This document shows, in pieces, positions 13,237 to 24,506 of a stretch of DNA of 64,000 bases. Position 1 is the stretch's first letter; each line of letters begins with the position of its first letter. The notes under the pieces were generated by a model, which saw nothing but the letters and a program-made list of their open reading frames with translations, did no database searches and was not told where the DNA came from. Made by a program: the position numbers and the translations under genes. This DNA comes from Adiantum capillus-veneris (Eukaryota; Streptophyta; Polypodiopsida; Polypodiales; Pteridaceae), in the NCBI GenBank assembly GCA_014529385.2, contig CM043968.1, forward strand, positions 3,624,501 through 3,688,500. Reading direction: 5' to 3'.

Positions 13237-15056
13237 TCAATCCACAAAGGGGAATAAGCCCAAAGCTTTGCGAAAAGCTTCAAGCTTCTCATGAGACAAT
13301 GCCTTTGTGAAAAGATCTGCAAGGTTGTCTTGTGTTGGCACATAAGCCAAGCTGATCTCTCCTGCTAAGAGCCTCTCCCTAACATAGTGGTAATGCACCT
13401 CAATGTGCTTTGTGCAAGCGCGAAAAACTGTATTCCTTGCAATTGCCAATGCGCTCTGACTGTCAGTGTAGATAGTGTTGGCAGTGTCCTGTCCAACATC
13501 CAAATCAGCCATAAGGCATCTAAGCCATACACACTCAAACGTAGATGTGAAGACTACCCTGTACTCAGTCTCACAACTTGAAGTGGCCACAGTAGGTTGC
13601 TTCTTACTCAACCATGATATACATGAATTGCTAGCATGAAACAAAAACACTTGTGGACACTCGCGTGTCAAAACAACCAGCCAAATCTGAGTCCGAAAAA
13701 GCATGTAAGTTTGGCGGCAATGATCCCCCTTTGGGATAAAACAAGCCAAGATGTAAAGTGCCACTAAGGTAGCGAAAAATCCTCTTGACATCCTGCCAAT
13801 GCTTAGAACCTGGGCTATGCATAAATCTGCTAACCTGTGAGACTGCAAACAGAATATTTGGCCACGTGTTGCATACATAAATGAGGCATCCAACAGCAGT
13901 TTGGTAAAGAGTGACATCTGCAGCATCACCAACATCATGTAGACTCAATTTCAAACATGTTTCCATGGGAGTAATCCTCAAGTCCAAACTTACATAGCAA
14001 TGTCTCTATGTAACTTTTTTGACACAAGGCAATACCACCATCACACTGCTTAAATTATATACCTAAGTAATGATGCAACAGTCCCAAATCTTTCATCTTG
14101 AAAGTAGCATTTAAATCAACCTTAAATTCAACAATATGTCTCTTATTTGGTCTAGTGATCAACAAATCATCTACATAAAGAACCAAAATGAGAAGTACAT
14201 CACCCTCACACTTTACATACAATGTACTTTCTGTTGGACTGTTACGAAAGCCTTGTTTGACCAAATGAGTGTCAGCCTCATACCAAGCACGAGGAGATTG
14301 CTTCAACCCATACAAAGCCTTGTTACATTTGCATACTTTCTCGTCTTGTCCTATCTTGATAAAACCACGAGGCTGCATTACATAAACTTCCTCAAATATG
14401 TCACCATTCAAGAAAGTAGTAACAATGTCTGATTCATGTATATCCCAACCAAAATGAGCTGCCAATGCACATAGAAAACACACAGTAGTCATACAACAAG
14501 TGCGAGCAAAAGTCTCTTAAGAATCTATGCCTTTTTGTTGTGCATAACCCTTTGCAACAAGTCGAGCCTTATGGCGATCGATCTCACCATCCGGATTGTG
14601 TTTCAACTTGTAAACCCACTTTGTACCAATGGACTTTTTGCTAGGAGACAAATCATATAAACTCCATGTGTCATTTTCTATAAGTGCATCATATTCTGAT
14701 TGCATGGCAGCCATCCAATTTTTTGAATTTTGTGCTTCATCAAAAGACAGAGGTTCCTCAACATCATGTAAGCTAGACACAGCCAAAGCATAACAATCTA
14801 ATGCATAAGATGCATGGCGAGAGCCTGAACGAGTACGACTAGACAAAGGTGCATCCAATTTACTGTCACGCAAAGTGTGCACTAGCCATTTTGGCATACC
14901 TCTAACCCGCTCATTTTCAGCCCTTTCCTCATCAAGTACATCATGTACATCTGCATCAGTAATAGGCTGATCTATAACATTTTTGAAAACCCCCATAGCC
15001 TGTACATTTGCCTCATTGGAATTTACATTCAAACTTCCACCACTGAAAAGAGGCAA
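13237..15056 (-). pseudogene. Copia reverse transcriptase and RNase H
   Basis: RT begins with NSKNWMAAMQSEYDALIEN (near 14720) and KSIGTKWVYKLKHNPDGE (near 14610). A stop falls at about 14519. It continues with GDIFEEVYVMQPRGF, ALYGLKQSPRAWYE and the catalytic box LYVDDLLIT at about 14160-14180. Another stop lies near 14052. RNase H continues (HSPGSKHWQDVKRI near 13800), changes frame near 13640, then SSCETEY and IYTDSQSALAIARN (near 13450) and KHIEVHYHYVRERL close to the 3' LTR. The lesion count is low, and every catalytic aspartate I can check is present. Confidence 0.88.
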
Positions 15057-15169
15057 CGAAGTGTCATAAATGTCCTATGAGCTTACATTATTGTCTCTAG
15101 TACATGACAGCAAGGGCTGAACAGAATCTTCCACAACACTACATCCCGTGAAACCAAAATACGCTTTCT

Positions 15170-16385
15170 TTATAGATGATACAACATGTAACCTTTGCTT
15201 TCAGCACTATAACCAACAAAAATACATTTGACAGCCTCATCATCCAATTTTCTGAGCTGCACTTGTGGCACTAAACCATAAGCCAAACAACCAAAAACAC
15301 ACATGTGCTCAATAGATGGCTTTCTATCATGCCATGCTTCATATGGAGTCATAGACTGCAATGCTTTCGTAGGACACCTGTTGAGTACATAAGTGGCACA
15401 TATGACAACCTCGAGCCAAAACGAATGTGGTAAAGCTTGACTCTTGACCATACATCTTGCCATTTTCGTAAGAGACCTGTTTTTCCTCTCAGCAACACCA
15501 TTTTGTTGAGGCGTATACGGCACTGGACATTGGTGTTTTATCCCACGACTAGCCAGAAATGCATTAAATTCATGAGACATATACCCCCCCCCCCCCTCGA
15601 TTGGAACAGAGGGTGCCCATAGTACATTTCAATACATTTTCAGCCATAGCCAGAAATTGTTTGAAGCACATAAAAACTTCGGACTTCGCTTTAAGCGGAA
15701 ATACCCATGCATGCCTGGAGTAATCATCAATGAAAGTCACGAAGTACAGGTAATTGCCCAAGGATGGAGTTTGCATGGGCCCACAAACATCGCTACGCAC
15801 AAGCTGCAACCTGCATGTGGTCCTAACTGAATCATCCTTTGGAAACTTAACGCTCCATTTTACCCAAAATACAGCCTTCACAAACATGTTTGATAGGTGC
15901 TTCAAGAGGCGGAAAGAAGCAACCATATCAGATTTCTGAAACGCAGCAAACTGGCAAAATTCACATGCCCAAAACGTGCATGCCAAAGTTTGGCATCTGA
16001 AATAGCCCTTGAATCTGCAACAGCATTTGCAAAAATTTGTCCATACTTGTCATACAAAGTGAGCTTATACACAGCCCACAACACAAAAGGCCAGATGCAA
16101 CAATTTCATCACCAAAACTGAGATCATGAACTGTATCTCTGTCATCCACAAATTTGACTACAAGTCCAAGTCTAGCAAGTGCGGATACAGACAAAATATT
16201 CTTCTTGATCCCAGGTACATAAAGTGCATCAACAAGTGTGAAAGAACCGGATAAGAGGCATTGTTGGCACAAGTGACTGAATTCCCATGAGGGACAAACT
16301 CGAGAGAGGTGAACAATTCACGATGTGAGGTAATGTGCTTTGTAGCACCATTGTCAAAATACCACACATGTGAATTTGCAGCAAC
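15170..16385 (-). pseudogene. Copia protease and integrase region
   Basis: The protease start reads WYFDNGATKHIT near 16330-16367: the catalytic triad is DNGA where DSGA is usual, a possible loss of activity. Pre-integrase has LWHARFGHVN near 16000 and CEFCQ near 15960, the HHCC zinc site. The integrase core shows SDVCGPM and FIDDYSRHAW near 15710-15810, then a run of C at 15587-15596 shifts the frame inside the expected DNGGEY segment. The following frame continues correctly with PYTPQQNGVAERKNRS near 15500, which contains the catalytic Glu. The run is a likely slippage mutation, or possibly a sequencing error in a homopolymer. Confidence 0.88.
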
Positions 16386-17459
16386 TCACATGCATGCATC
16401 ATGGACAACAGGATTGTAAGTGCACTCTACACTAAAAGCCCATTTTGCATCAACATCAGTATCATAGTCTCCTTTTACAAAAGACTCAACAATGGCTGCA
16501 TTTGTAGTGGAACCAGCATTTACAGTGGAACCACTCTCTTTCTTCTTAGCCTCTTTGGACTTCAACTTAGGACACTGCTTGATCAAATGATCATTAGCTC
16601 TACAAAAATGGCAATGCATCTTCTTTTTACCCTTATCACCAAAATTTCCAGACGAATTACTGCGTGTAGAAGCATTAGGAACAAAAGTTTTGCCACTCGC
16701 AACAGAATCATAAGAAGTGGTTGCATTGCTGTTACCACCCTTTCTTTGAGAAGCAATAAAAGCCTGTTTGACTTCACGCTCCCTAGTCCTATTTTTTCTG
16801 GAAGGTGACTCTTGCAACATCAATGTGCATAATGCATCAAACTTGACAACTTCAGGATTTCTTTGGGTCATTAGTCTCCAAGTACTAGAAAAAGTCTGGT
16901 ATGAATCTGGTAAGGCATCAAGAACAGTCTGCACAAGGGAACTGTCTGAAATGACTTTACCTGCAGAAATAAGTTGCTCACTGATATCCTTGACACTAGC
17001 AAGGAAAGTGTCCATATCATCTTCCTCATGCATAATCTTCGATTCCAGCTCTTTATACAACAAAGCAATTTTAGCCTCATTGCGGCTTGCATAAAGACCT
17101 GCTAGAATATCCCAAGCCTGTTTTGCAAATTTTGTTGAACGAATGTGAGGAACAATGGTACGCTTCATAGACAACGCAATCAATGCATGAGCCTACGCAT
17201 CCTTTACATCCCAACGAGATTGTTGTGCTGCAAGCAAAGCAACTCTAATAGCAGCAATTCTTGCAGTAAGACCTGCAACATCCTCAACATCGCCTGCATC
17301 CTCAGAACCAAGACGTACATCAATGCCTTGCACAATATTCCAGACGCCCTTTGACACAAGAACATGTTGCATCATGTAATCCCACATAGGGTAATTGTCC
17401 CCATCCAGTCTGTCCTCAGTAGCAAACATCTTGAACACATCTGTGTTATTGTCAGCCAT
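16386..17459 (-). pseudogene. Copia gag with CCHC knuckle
   Basis: Starts at the ATG at 17459 (MADNNTDVFKMFATEDRLDG), 340 bp inside the LTR. A UBN2-type gag domain follows (NYPMWDYMMQHVL, then KFAKQAWDILAGLY and LLYKELESKIM). The nucleocapsid zinc knuckle near 16580-16620 reads CHFCRANDHLIKQC, a correct CX2CX4HX4C. A TAG at 17190-17192 interrupts the frame, and a TGA just below 16386 separates it from protease, where copia normally makes one continuous polyprotein. Gag would form the particle and bind RNA. Few lesions, so probably not ancient. Confidence 0.88.
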
Positions 17460-17800
17460 GGTAAATGCTGCCCCTAAATGCTTCCAAAAGAGGAGAAACA
17501 AAGCAGGAACAACACGTGCTATATAGCACATACCATAGAAGACTGTTAGGCACCTATTATGCAGAAAACGGCACTGACACAATTTTTACACAAAATGATG
17601 AAATAGCATGTGCAGTACTGTCTGTAGTGGAAACAGAGGCCAAAATGAGCCCGCATCAAAAATTTGAGCAGATTGAGCTCTACAAGCTCACTTGAAATTT
17701 TTGTCGACCTGCGAACGCTTGCCAAAGCTCACAAAAATTGGAGAAAGTGAGCAGACGTGTGCTGGAGCTGCTGGCGACTGAGCCCGGGAGGATGCAACTT

Positions 17801-17812
17801 GCTCTGATACCA
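17801..17812 (-). promoter_or_regulatory. Primer-binding site (initiator tRNA-Met)
   Basis: The minus strand reads TGGTATCAGAGC, the standard plant copia minus-strand primer site, 2 bp from the LTR end. Confidence 0.95.
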
Positions 17813-17814
17813 AT

Positions 17815-18041
17815 TGTTGGAATTAGGGTTGCAGAGAAATGCACACAACTTGGAGAAGGTGAAGGAAGCTTAAGGCACACAATAGAGAGTGTGTTACTTA
17901 GTATGCAATGAAAAGATAGATAGCCCTAGAGTGATGGGCGTATATACAATGCTCGGGGGAAAAAACCTCCTAAAGAGGGAAAAAATGCCCCGGTTGTCCT
18001 AATGTGTTCACACACATCACTACCACATGTATATGATAACA
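17815..18041 (-). repeat. 5' LTR of the copia element
   Basis: 227 bp with the same termini as the 3' LTR; transcription would run toward lower coordinates. It is followed on the minus strand by a 2-bp spacer and the primer site. Confidence 0.95.
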
Positions 18042-19411
18042 TAGGGTTCTGAAATAAAGCTTAGAGTTCATTTTCCCACTTCTAGAAAGGTGGAAACCTT
18101 ACAATCACCCCAACTTAAGAATTTGAGATTCCTCATCTCAACCGAAATTAGTGAACTCTTTACATAGAAAATTTTTGGCACCCGAGTAGCATTTTTTAGT
18201 GGGGTCATCTTTCCATACAACTAGTTGATCCTTAATTTTTTTATTTCCAATAACTTTCTTTATCTTTTCTCAAGGCTAATTTTGAGATCCCACAATTCCT
18301 TACTTTAGCATTACTAACTACTTGCTACTCAATTTATCCAAGAGACTCTCGGGGTTGAGCCCATCTTAAAAACCTTTACAAACCAAAGGTATTATCTCAA
18401 AAACCAGATCAAATCCATTTCATATAAAAGATCCATATATCCACCTTGTCAACGTGGTCGGTCTAATTGACCATGTAGAGCAATCAACATTCAACAAGTT
18501 TTAAGTATTCTAGCTTTGCCAATCTGAATGCACTCAGCGTGTTCTTGCCATTGTAAGAAATCTGCGTTCAGCACAAGCTTTCACCATTGCACCAGAGGTA
18601 CCCCCGTGTGCCCTAACCTGGTTGACCAACAATATGTAAAGGGTTTTAAGAGTTATCATACCAAGGGTTCTTTTGGCTTCCTATTAGTCTTGTGCATTAA
18701 TACCCTCATATCTAGGTCATTTTTCAAGGGAGGCTATCTTGTGCACATGGAATGTGAGTTGGTTTTTGGATAACTATCTCATTCCTAAGATTCAAAATCT
18801 ACCTTCCTATCGAGAACCTCTTCCTTATTTGCTAGATCTACCCTTGATTTCTTGATTGAGTAATTTTGGAAAAGAAAATAATGTATACCCTACTATGTAC
18901 AAGGGTGATGAAATTCCTATACTAGAATCTTGTGGATTATGGGTGGATCAGATATAGGATCAAAATATACAACATCTTTTGGTCCTCAAATCTAGGGCCG
19001 ATACCTATGGGCCTAATTCTACATAGGTAGATTACTTTAGACACCTAGTAAAAAATCCAATGATTATGTGATACTTGGACACCATCTACTACAAGGGTTT
19101 CCTCTGGATTCTCTTCCCAAAGAAAACGTATACTTCAATCACTTGAAGATCTTCAGCCCATATGAGTCTCTTCATATTTAGTGCTAAACCTTCTAAGTCT
19201 CCCACATCAATGAAGAAGATTCCACTAGATCCTGACCACCCGACCCTCCAAGTGGAAGGAGAAAATCTCTTGTCTAGCCATTTCATCATGCTTATTTGCA
19301 TTGAGTAGCGTCGCGATAGGCATGCCCTCATAAACCTAATGTTGAAATCCATGAATTTGTGGTAGGCCTGATGGAAATCTTCCTACAAGAATGAGGATAA
19401 TTCTCTCTCTT

Positions 19412-19463
<52 letters not shown>

Positions 19464-19559
19464 CAATTAAATACCTCTTTAATTGAATATGTCAAAAATC
19501 AATTATTTCAACCTAACACCTTCAACCTTTTTCTAGGTTCAAGATCTTAATTAACACAT
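18042..19559. other. Possible non-coding LTR-element interior
   Basis: No protein family was recognised. A minus-strand open frame at 19089-19352 lies about 220 bp inside the LTR and primer site at 19560-20208, where a gag would start, but I see no gag motif. A (CT)n tract lies at about 19400-19460. This may be the leader of the element whose LTR is at 19572. Confidence 0.4.
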
Positions 19560-19571
19560 GCTCTGATACCG

Positions 19572-20208
19572 TGAGAGATCCCCAATCCGCCATCACCAAA
19601 GTCGAGATTATGAGGTCCTTGACAAGTCTCTAGTCCCAACAAAATTCAGAGTCTCTAAGAGAAATCATGGGAATAGACCTTTATCATTGACAATGGCTTG
19701 GGTCTATAGTCCTAGAAGAAGACATAGTCCAGTCTCACAACAAAAATGGGATAAAATCCTAAAAGTCCAAAACTTTTTTGGCCCTACAACTTTTGTAAAT
19801 TGGACCAAGGTATCCTCAACCGACGCTTTTCTTTCCCTAGCAGATGTGGGGGACATCTATTGGTGGACTCCTCTTCCAATTGAAGAAATCTTCTAAATCT
19901 TTTTGGGGTGCGGGGATGGATAGTTACCTAACTAGTCAGGTTCACCTGTCCTTGATTGACAACCTTAGTCAATCTCCACTTACCACCCCGCACTCACACA
20001 TGATTCTTTGTTTTCTAATTACTACCACGCTCTTTTAACATTTAAAATAATAGTTCTTTTAGCTTTCCAACACAGTAATCTCTTTAAACAAGTAATGAAA
20101 ATTAGCATTAAAAACAATCTTTTAGCAAATAAACATCTTTAGACTTAAAACAAGGTATGCTCACTTATAATATTTCTTAACAACCTTGACCCGTACCTAC
20201 TTGTCTCA
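19572..20208 (-). repeat. LTR-like dispersed repeat, copy B, with primer site
   Basis: Starts TGAGAGATCCCC and ends TTGTCTCA, matching copy A at 10066-10694. Just outside its low-coordinate end (19560-19571) the minus strand reads CGGTATCAGAGC, one base off the tRNA-Met primer site. This is therefore a 5' LTR of a minus-strand element. The 3' partner may be copy A, but the flanks TCACC and AGCAC do not match. Confidence 0.7.
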
Positions 20209-20615
20209 AGCACACCTAAGGGTAAAAAACGGCACCCATTCCTTATTCATAATCCGGGTGAAAATCCATCACCCAAAGTTTAGGGCGCCCATATGCCAAA
20301 CCAGTTGCCAATACAATCCCGGCGGCTCCTCTAGGATAAGAAACGATATCCTGATTCCTAACTTATGTAGAAACATCAAGACATGACGGAGTAGAGACTC
20401 ATTGTTCAAGGGGGTAACCGGCTTATTCGTGGCTGAAAAGCCATCATTATTCATCAATAGTACTTAGACCTACACACTTTTCTCTCCCAGCCACAATGTG
20501 GGCTTTCCATTGTGTTTCTCATCACCACAGTTCTTGAGTATTGAGAATCACTTATTAGCCCATACATACTATACAAAGTTCTCATACGTCATATTTGACC
20601 TCTAAGGATGATAAT

Positions 20616-20619
<4 letters not shown>

Positions 20620-20657
<38 letters not shown>
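20620..20657. repeat. (CT)n microsatellite
   Basis: Uninterrupted CT dinucleotides beside PPR-derived sequence. A second tract lies at about 20922-20951. Confidence 0.97.
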
Positions 20658-20660
<3 letters not shown>

Positions 20661-20679
20661 GGCAAAGCCAGAAAGCTTT

Positions 20680-20917
20680 GGGCTGTTTTTAGTAGATGCA
20701 AACCAAGGGCATCTCTCCAAATGCAATCACCTATGCTTGCATGTTGAAGTTGTGTGACACTATGCAAGATATTGATATGTGCAAAAGAATTCACAATGAT
20801 ATTGTTAATCAAGGGAATTTGGGTTGTTTTTAGCAGATGCAAAGTGAGGAAGTCTCTCCAAACGAAATCACCTATGCTTTGGTCTTGAAGGCTATGCTTA
20901 ACTGAGATACTTGTTGC

Positions 20918-20953
<36 letters not shown>

Positions 20954-21390
20954 CTTGTATCAAAGCCACCATGATATAAATCTCTGGTCTCATGGGTCAA
21001 TACGGACTTTAGAATATGTTAGCATAACATTTCATTTCATTTTTTTCTCTCACAAAGGATGATTACAAACATTAAAAAATGTAGTGCTTGGAAATGCCTT
21101 GGCCGACATGTATGCCGAATGCGATGTACTTCAAAAAGCACAAAAAGTACTTGAAGAGCTACCCATCTGGGATGTCATCTCTTAAAGTGCACTAATGTTT
21201 TTATATGCCCAACAGACAGGGCTAGGAAGCTTTGGGTTGTTTTCAGTAGATGTGAACCGATGGCATGTCTCTAGTTGCAATCACCTACTCTTACATCTTG
21301 AAGGCGCCATGTGACACTATGCAAGATGCTGATATGTGAAAAATAATTCACAATGATAAAACTACCTATGCTTTGGTCTTGAAGGCTATG
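20680..21390 (+). pseudogene. Decayed PPR fragment, plus strand
   Basis: PPR phrases read on the plus strand: CKRIHNDIVNQG (near 20780), EEVSPNEITYALVLKAML (near 20850) and GNALADMYAECDVLQKAQKV followed by LEELPIWDVIS (near 21095-21180), the last ending in a stop. The words match the minus-strand PPR remnant at 6420-8220, so both come from one PLS subfamily. Frames change between phrases and (CT)n tracts interrupt the sequence. Not functional. Confidence 0.83.
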
Positions 21391-21395
21391 TTTTA

Positions 21396-21485
<90 letters not shown>
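21396..21485. repeat. (CT)n microsatellite, about 90 bp
   Basis: Uninterrupted CT dinucleotides at the 3' edge of the PPR fragment. Confidence 0.98.
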
Positions 21486-21489
<4 letters not shown>

Positions 21490-21599
21490 AATCACAAACC
21501 ATTAGTGGGAGGGCTTACTTGCAATGGTTTTTGTGGCTCCAAGGAAACTTCTACAGCTCCAAGGACGTCCCATCAACGCAACAACTTCAGGGGTTGTGT

Positions 21600-22531
21600 T
21601 AGCACATCATAGCTAGCATCCGAGCCTACATATCTAGTCTATGATGTAATTTTTTACTTTTTTTTATCATTCTAGACATCCATAGCCCTAAGTCTTTGTA
21701 ATTCTTTTATTCTCAAAATTAATTTGTAACCATTATGTGAGTATGACCTGGGCCTAAATGCTTCCAGATTGTATCAATGGAATCCTAAGCCGCAGAGAGT
21801 TAGAATATCTTCTCATTTGTGAACCCTAAACCTTTGGATAAGGTATAAAAGCCATTTCTTGTAAAACCTAAGGGAGACTTTTTGGATAATAAGCATTACA
21901 ATGGATTCTATGAGCACTGTGTACTCTCCTCTTGTCTTCTCAAGCTTGTAACTCCCTTGTAAAGTGTCCATTTGAATTGTCGCCTACTTCATTGCATTCA
22001 CAGGTTGTAGCTCTTTGCGACATTGTGCTTTTCTTGCGATAAAATTGTGTTTTTGTTGTTGCTCACCTTCTCCTTAATTTGCTTATAACTCAAGATATAC
22101 TCAACAAAATTGCATTTTATGCATTGTAGTAGGGTAGAAACATCATTGCTAAGCTCTAGGGTGTATTCAAGGCTAGAAAATGATTAGGAAAAATCTGCCC
22201 TATAGATAATAAGCACGATTTTGACAAGTGGTTAAAAGGGGGTTTGAGGTTTCAGGCATGTATCTTTAGATGTTTTCTACCCGTCCTATAAGTTCTGTCT
22301 CGTTTAGACTTCGTTTGCTTAGTGATACGAGGAGATTTGTTAGTGGTGTCATAGTTAGATTTTGTTGCATGACGTGCAGTAGAGTGAAGATGTTAGATAA
22401 GGATTGAGTGTGTTTTTAGAAGATTGACTTGTAACCTCTCGTAGCCTCCATGCACTAGTGGACTTGACTCAGTCCCATGGTATGACATTTATGTACGTGG
22501 TTCTCACTATTGGAATTCATGGAGCCCCGCA
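21600..22531 (+). repeat. Probable 5' LTR of a plus-strand Ty3/gypsy element
   Basis: The right end is fixed by a primer-like site at 22535. A TATA box (GGTATAAAAGCC) lies near 21848, and the sequence ends GCCCCGCA. The left end is only a guess (TGTGTTAGC near 21596). No coding interior follows on the plus strand before the minisatellite at 23270, so the element is truncated or non-coding. Confidence 0.5.
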
Positions 22532-22534
22532 TTT

Positions 22535-22553
22535 TGGCATAGTTGTTGGGGAC
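22535..22553 (+). promoter_or_regulatory. Gypsy-type primer-binding site
   Basis: TGGCATAGTTGTTGGGGAC resembles the plant gypsy site TGGCGCCGTTGCCGGGGA, with an ATTT lead-in after the presumed LTR end. Confidence 0.55.
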
Positions 22554-23269
22554 GAGGTGACCTTAACTAGGGAAAACATCAGTGCTCAGTAGTTTTTTCC
22601 AAAAGCTTCCTCTAGGCTTGCCTAGAGTATCAAAACAAACTTTTAGAAACCGCATGGTTGAGGTGTGTCAACTTTAACTGTGTAGAGGTGTCTTGGGAGT
22701 AGTGGCACTCACCGAGGACCTTTAGGTTTAGATTAGGTTGTTTTCTAGTGGTTGATAGCTTAGACTATGTCAGAGGCTGAGTATGGAAGCACTTTTCAAG
22801 CAAAAAACAAAGGAAGTGTTACGTGGACACTTTCCACTACATGCCAATGACACTCTAGCCCTGCTCTACAGGTTGCCCGCCACAAGACCACTCACCGTCC
22901 CGGTGAGATAGAACAGTGAAACTAGAGAGAACAGTGAAACACTAGGAAAATTACATCACACTCTGATTGAAGAAGGTGATGTTTGGAGAAGATTTTGAGT
23001 TCCTAGGAGGAAATACCAATGAAGCAATGCCGATATTTGCAAGATATGCTGAGAAGTAATGACCACGGCCTAATGAGGTAAGATGACCGGAAAGTAGAAA
23101 TTGAAGACTGCCAAGATAAACAAATCCCACAAAGCTAGTGTAAATACAACCAATCTTGAAATACATTGATTTGAGGGGTTGCCGTAGAGATTAAACTTGT
23201 GAAAATTTCTTGATTTCTTCAAGGCAATGGTCAAAATCTAACTTGAATGCGGAGGTGGGTGAGGGCTAG

Positions 23270-23890
23270 GGAAGAGGGGAAGGGTAGGTAGGGGAGGGGT
23301 GGGTAGGGATAAGGGGGTTGGGCTAGATAGGGGTGAGAGGAGAGGGGATAGGGACGAGGGGAGGGGGTGGGTAGGGGTTAGGGGGTTGGGCTAGATAGGG
23401 GCTAGAGGAGAGGGGTTAGGGGCGAGAGGGGTCTAGATAGAACCGAGGGGGTAGGTAAGGTCTAGGGGGAGGTGGGTAGGGTCTAGGGGGAGCTGGATAG
23501 GGTCTAAGGAGGGGTAGGTAGGGTCTAGGGGGAGGTGGGTAGGGTCTAGGGGAGCTGCATAGGGTCTAGGGAGGTGGGTAGGGTCTAAGGGGAGCTGGAT
23601 AGGGTCTAGGGAGGGGTAGGTAGGGTCTAGGGGAAGGTGAATTGGGTCTAGGGGGAGGTGGGTAGGGTCTAGGGAAGCTGGATAGGGTTTAGGGAGGGGT
23701 AGGTAGGGTCTAGGGGGAGCATGATAGGGTCTAGGGAGGGGTAGGTAGGGTCAAGGGGAAGGTGGGTAGGGTCTAGGGGGAGGTGGATAGGGTCTAGGGA
23801 GGGTAGGTAGGGACAAGGGGAAGAGAGGATGGTGAGGGCGAGGGAGAGAAAAAGAGAGAGAGGGGGGTGGGTAGGACCAAGGGGGGTAAA
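23270..23890. repeat. G-rich minisatellite
   Basis: About 600 bp of irregular repeats built from TAGGGTCTAGGGGGAGGTGGG-like units, with strong G/C strand asymmetry. Minus-strand open frames of LDPTYPSLDPI type are repeat artefacts. Many closely spaced G3-G5 runs make quadruplex formation plausible. Confidence 0.9.
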
Positions 23891-24506
23891 TAGGCGCAAA
23901 AGTCCGAGTGAAGCTAACTAGAAGATGCACAAAAGGATGGAGAGGATGTGGAGCAAGTTAAAGGGGACCTATGTCCTGTATTGAAGGTGACCGCTTGTAA
24001 AATCATTAGTGCTTGAATTTTCCATTTCTTCAGAAGGGGTTAATTTGATCTTCGTTGATAGCAAATTGGATTGTCTGCTCTGCATACGGTTCAGCAGAGC
24101 GGAGTGGGTATCAAAAACACTGCAGTTCGCTCCCTTTATTGGATCTCTAGCTAGCACCGCCGAAGATTGCATTGTAGATGAAGAATTTGTTGCGTCGTCT
24201 CGGAGTAGAGAGACATGCTGAGTTGGATCATCTACGTTGAAATCAACATCTTTTTGTTGTAACTCACCTTGAAGAATCTTGCTGAAGGGTAGTACGTCTG
24301 TCACAAAGAACTTTAGCTGGGTCAAAGAGTCCGACACGGATGGGGCTGAAGTTGAGGTGTGTGTGAACTCCTGTAGATCCTCCACATGTGTTGTTGGCTC
24401 AGGTGGCTCACTGGGCGTAGGTAGTGTAGGAATTGTGAAAGAGGGTGTATCCTCAGGGAAACATTGAATAGAGACCCCATAGCAGGGCATAGAAGCAATA
24501 GCCTCC

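Larger units (their letters stand above)
12936..18041 (-). mobile_element. Structurally complete Ty1/copia retrotransposon
   Basis: Two matching LTRs of about 226 bp enclose gag, protease, integrase, RT and RNase H in copia order on the minus strand, 5,106 bp in all. A primer site complementary to initiator tRNA-Met lies just inside the 5' LTR (17801-17812). Flanking pentamers are TAGTG (12931-12935) and TAGGG (18042-18046), a target duplication with one mismatch. Several stops, one integrase frameshift at a poly-C run and one RNase H frameshift mean it is no longer autonomous. Confidence 0.95.

Noticed and set aside
23669-23899. Proline-rich minus-strand frame LPLDPTYPSLDP repeated
   Set aside because: Translation of the G-rich minisatellite; the repeat explains it.
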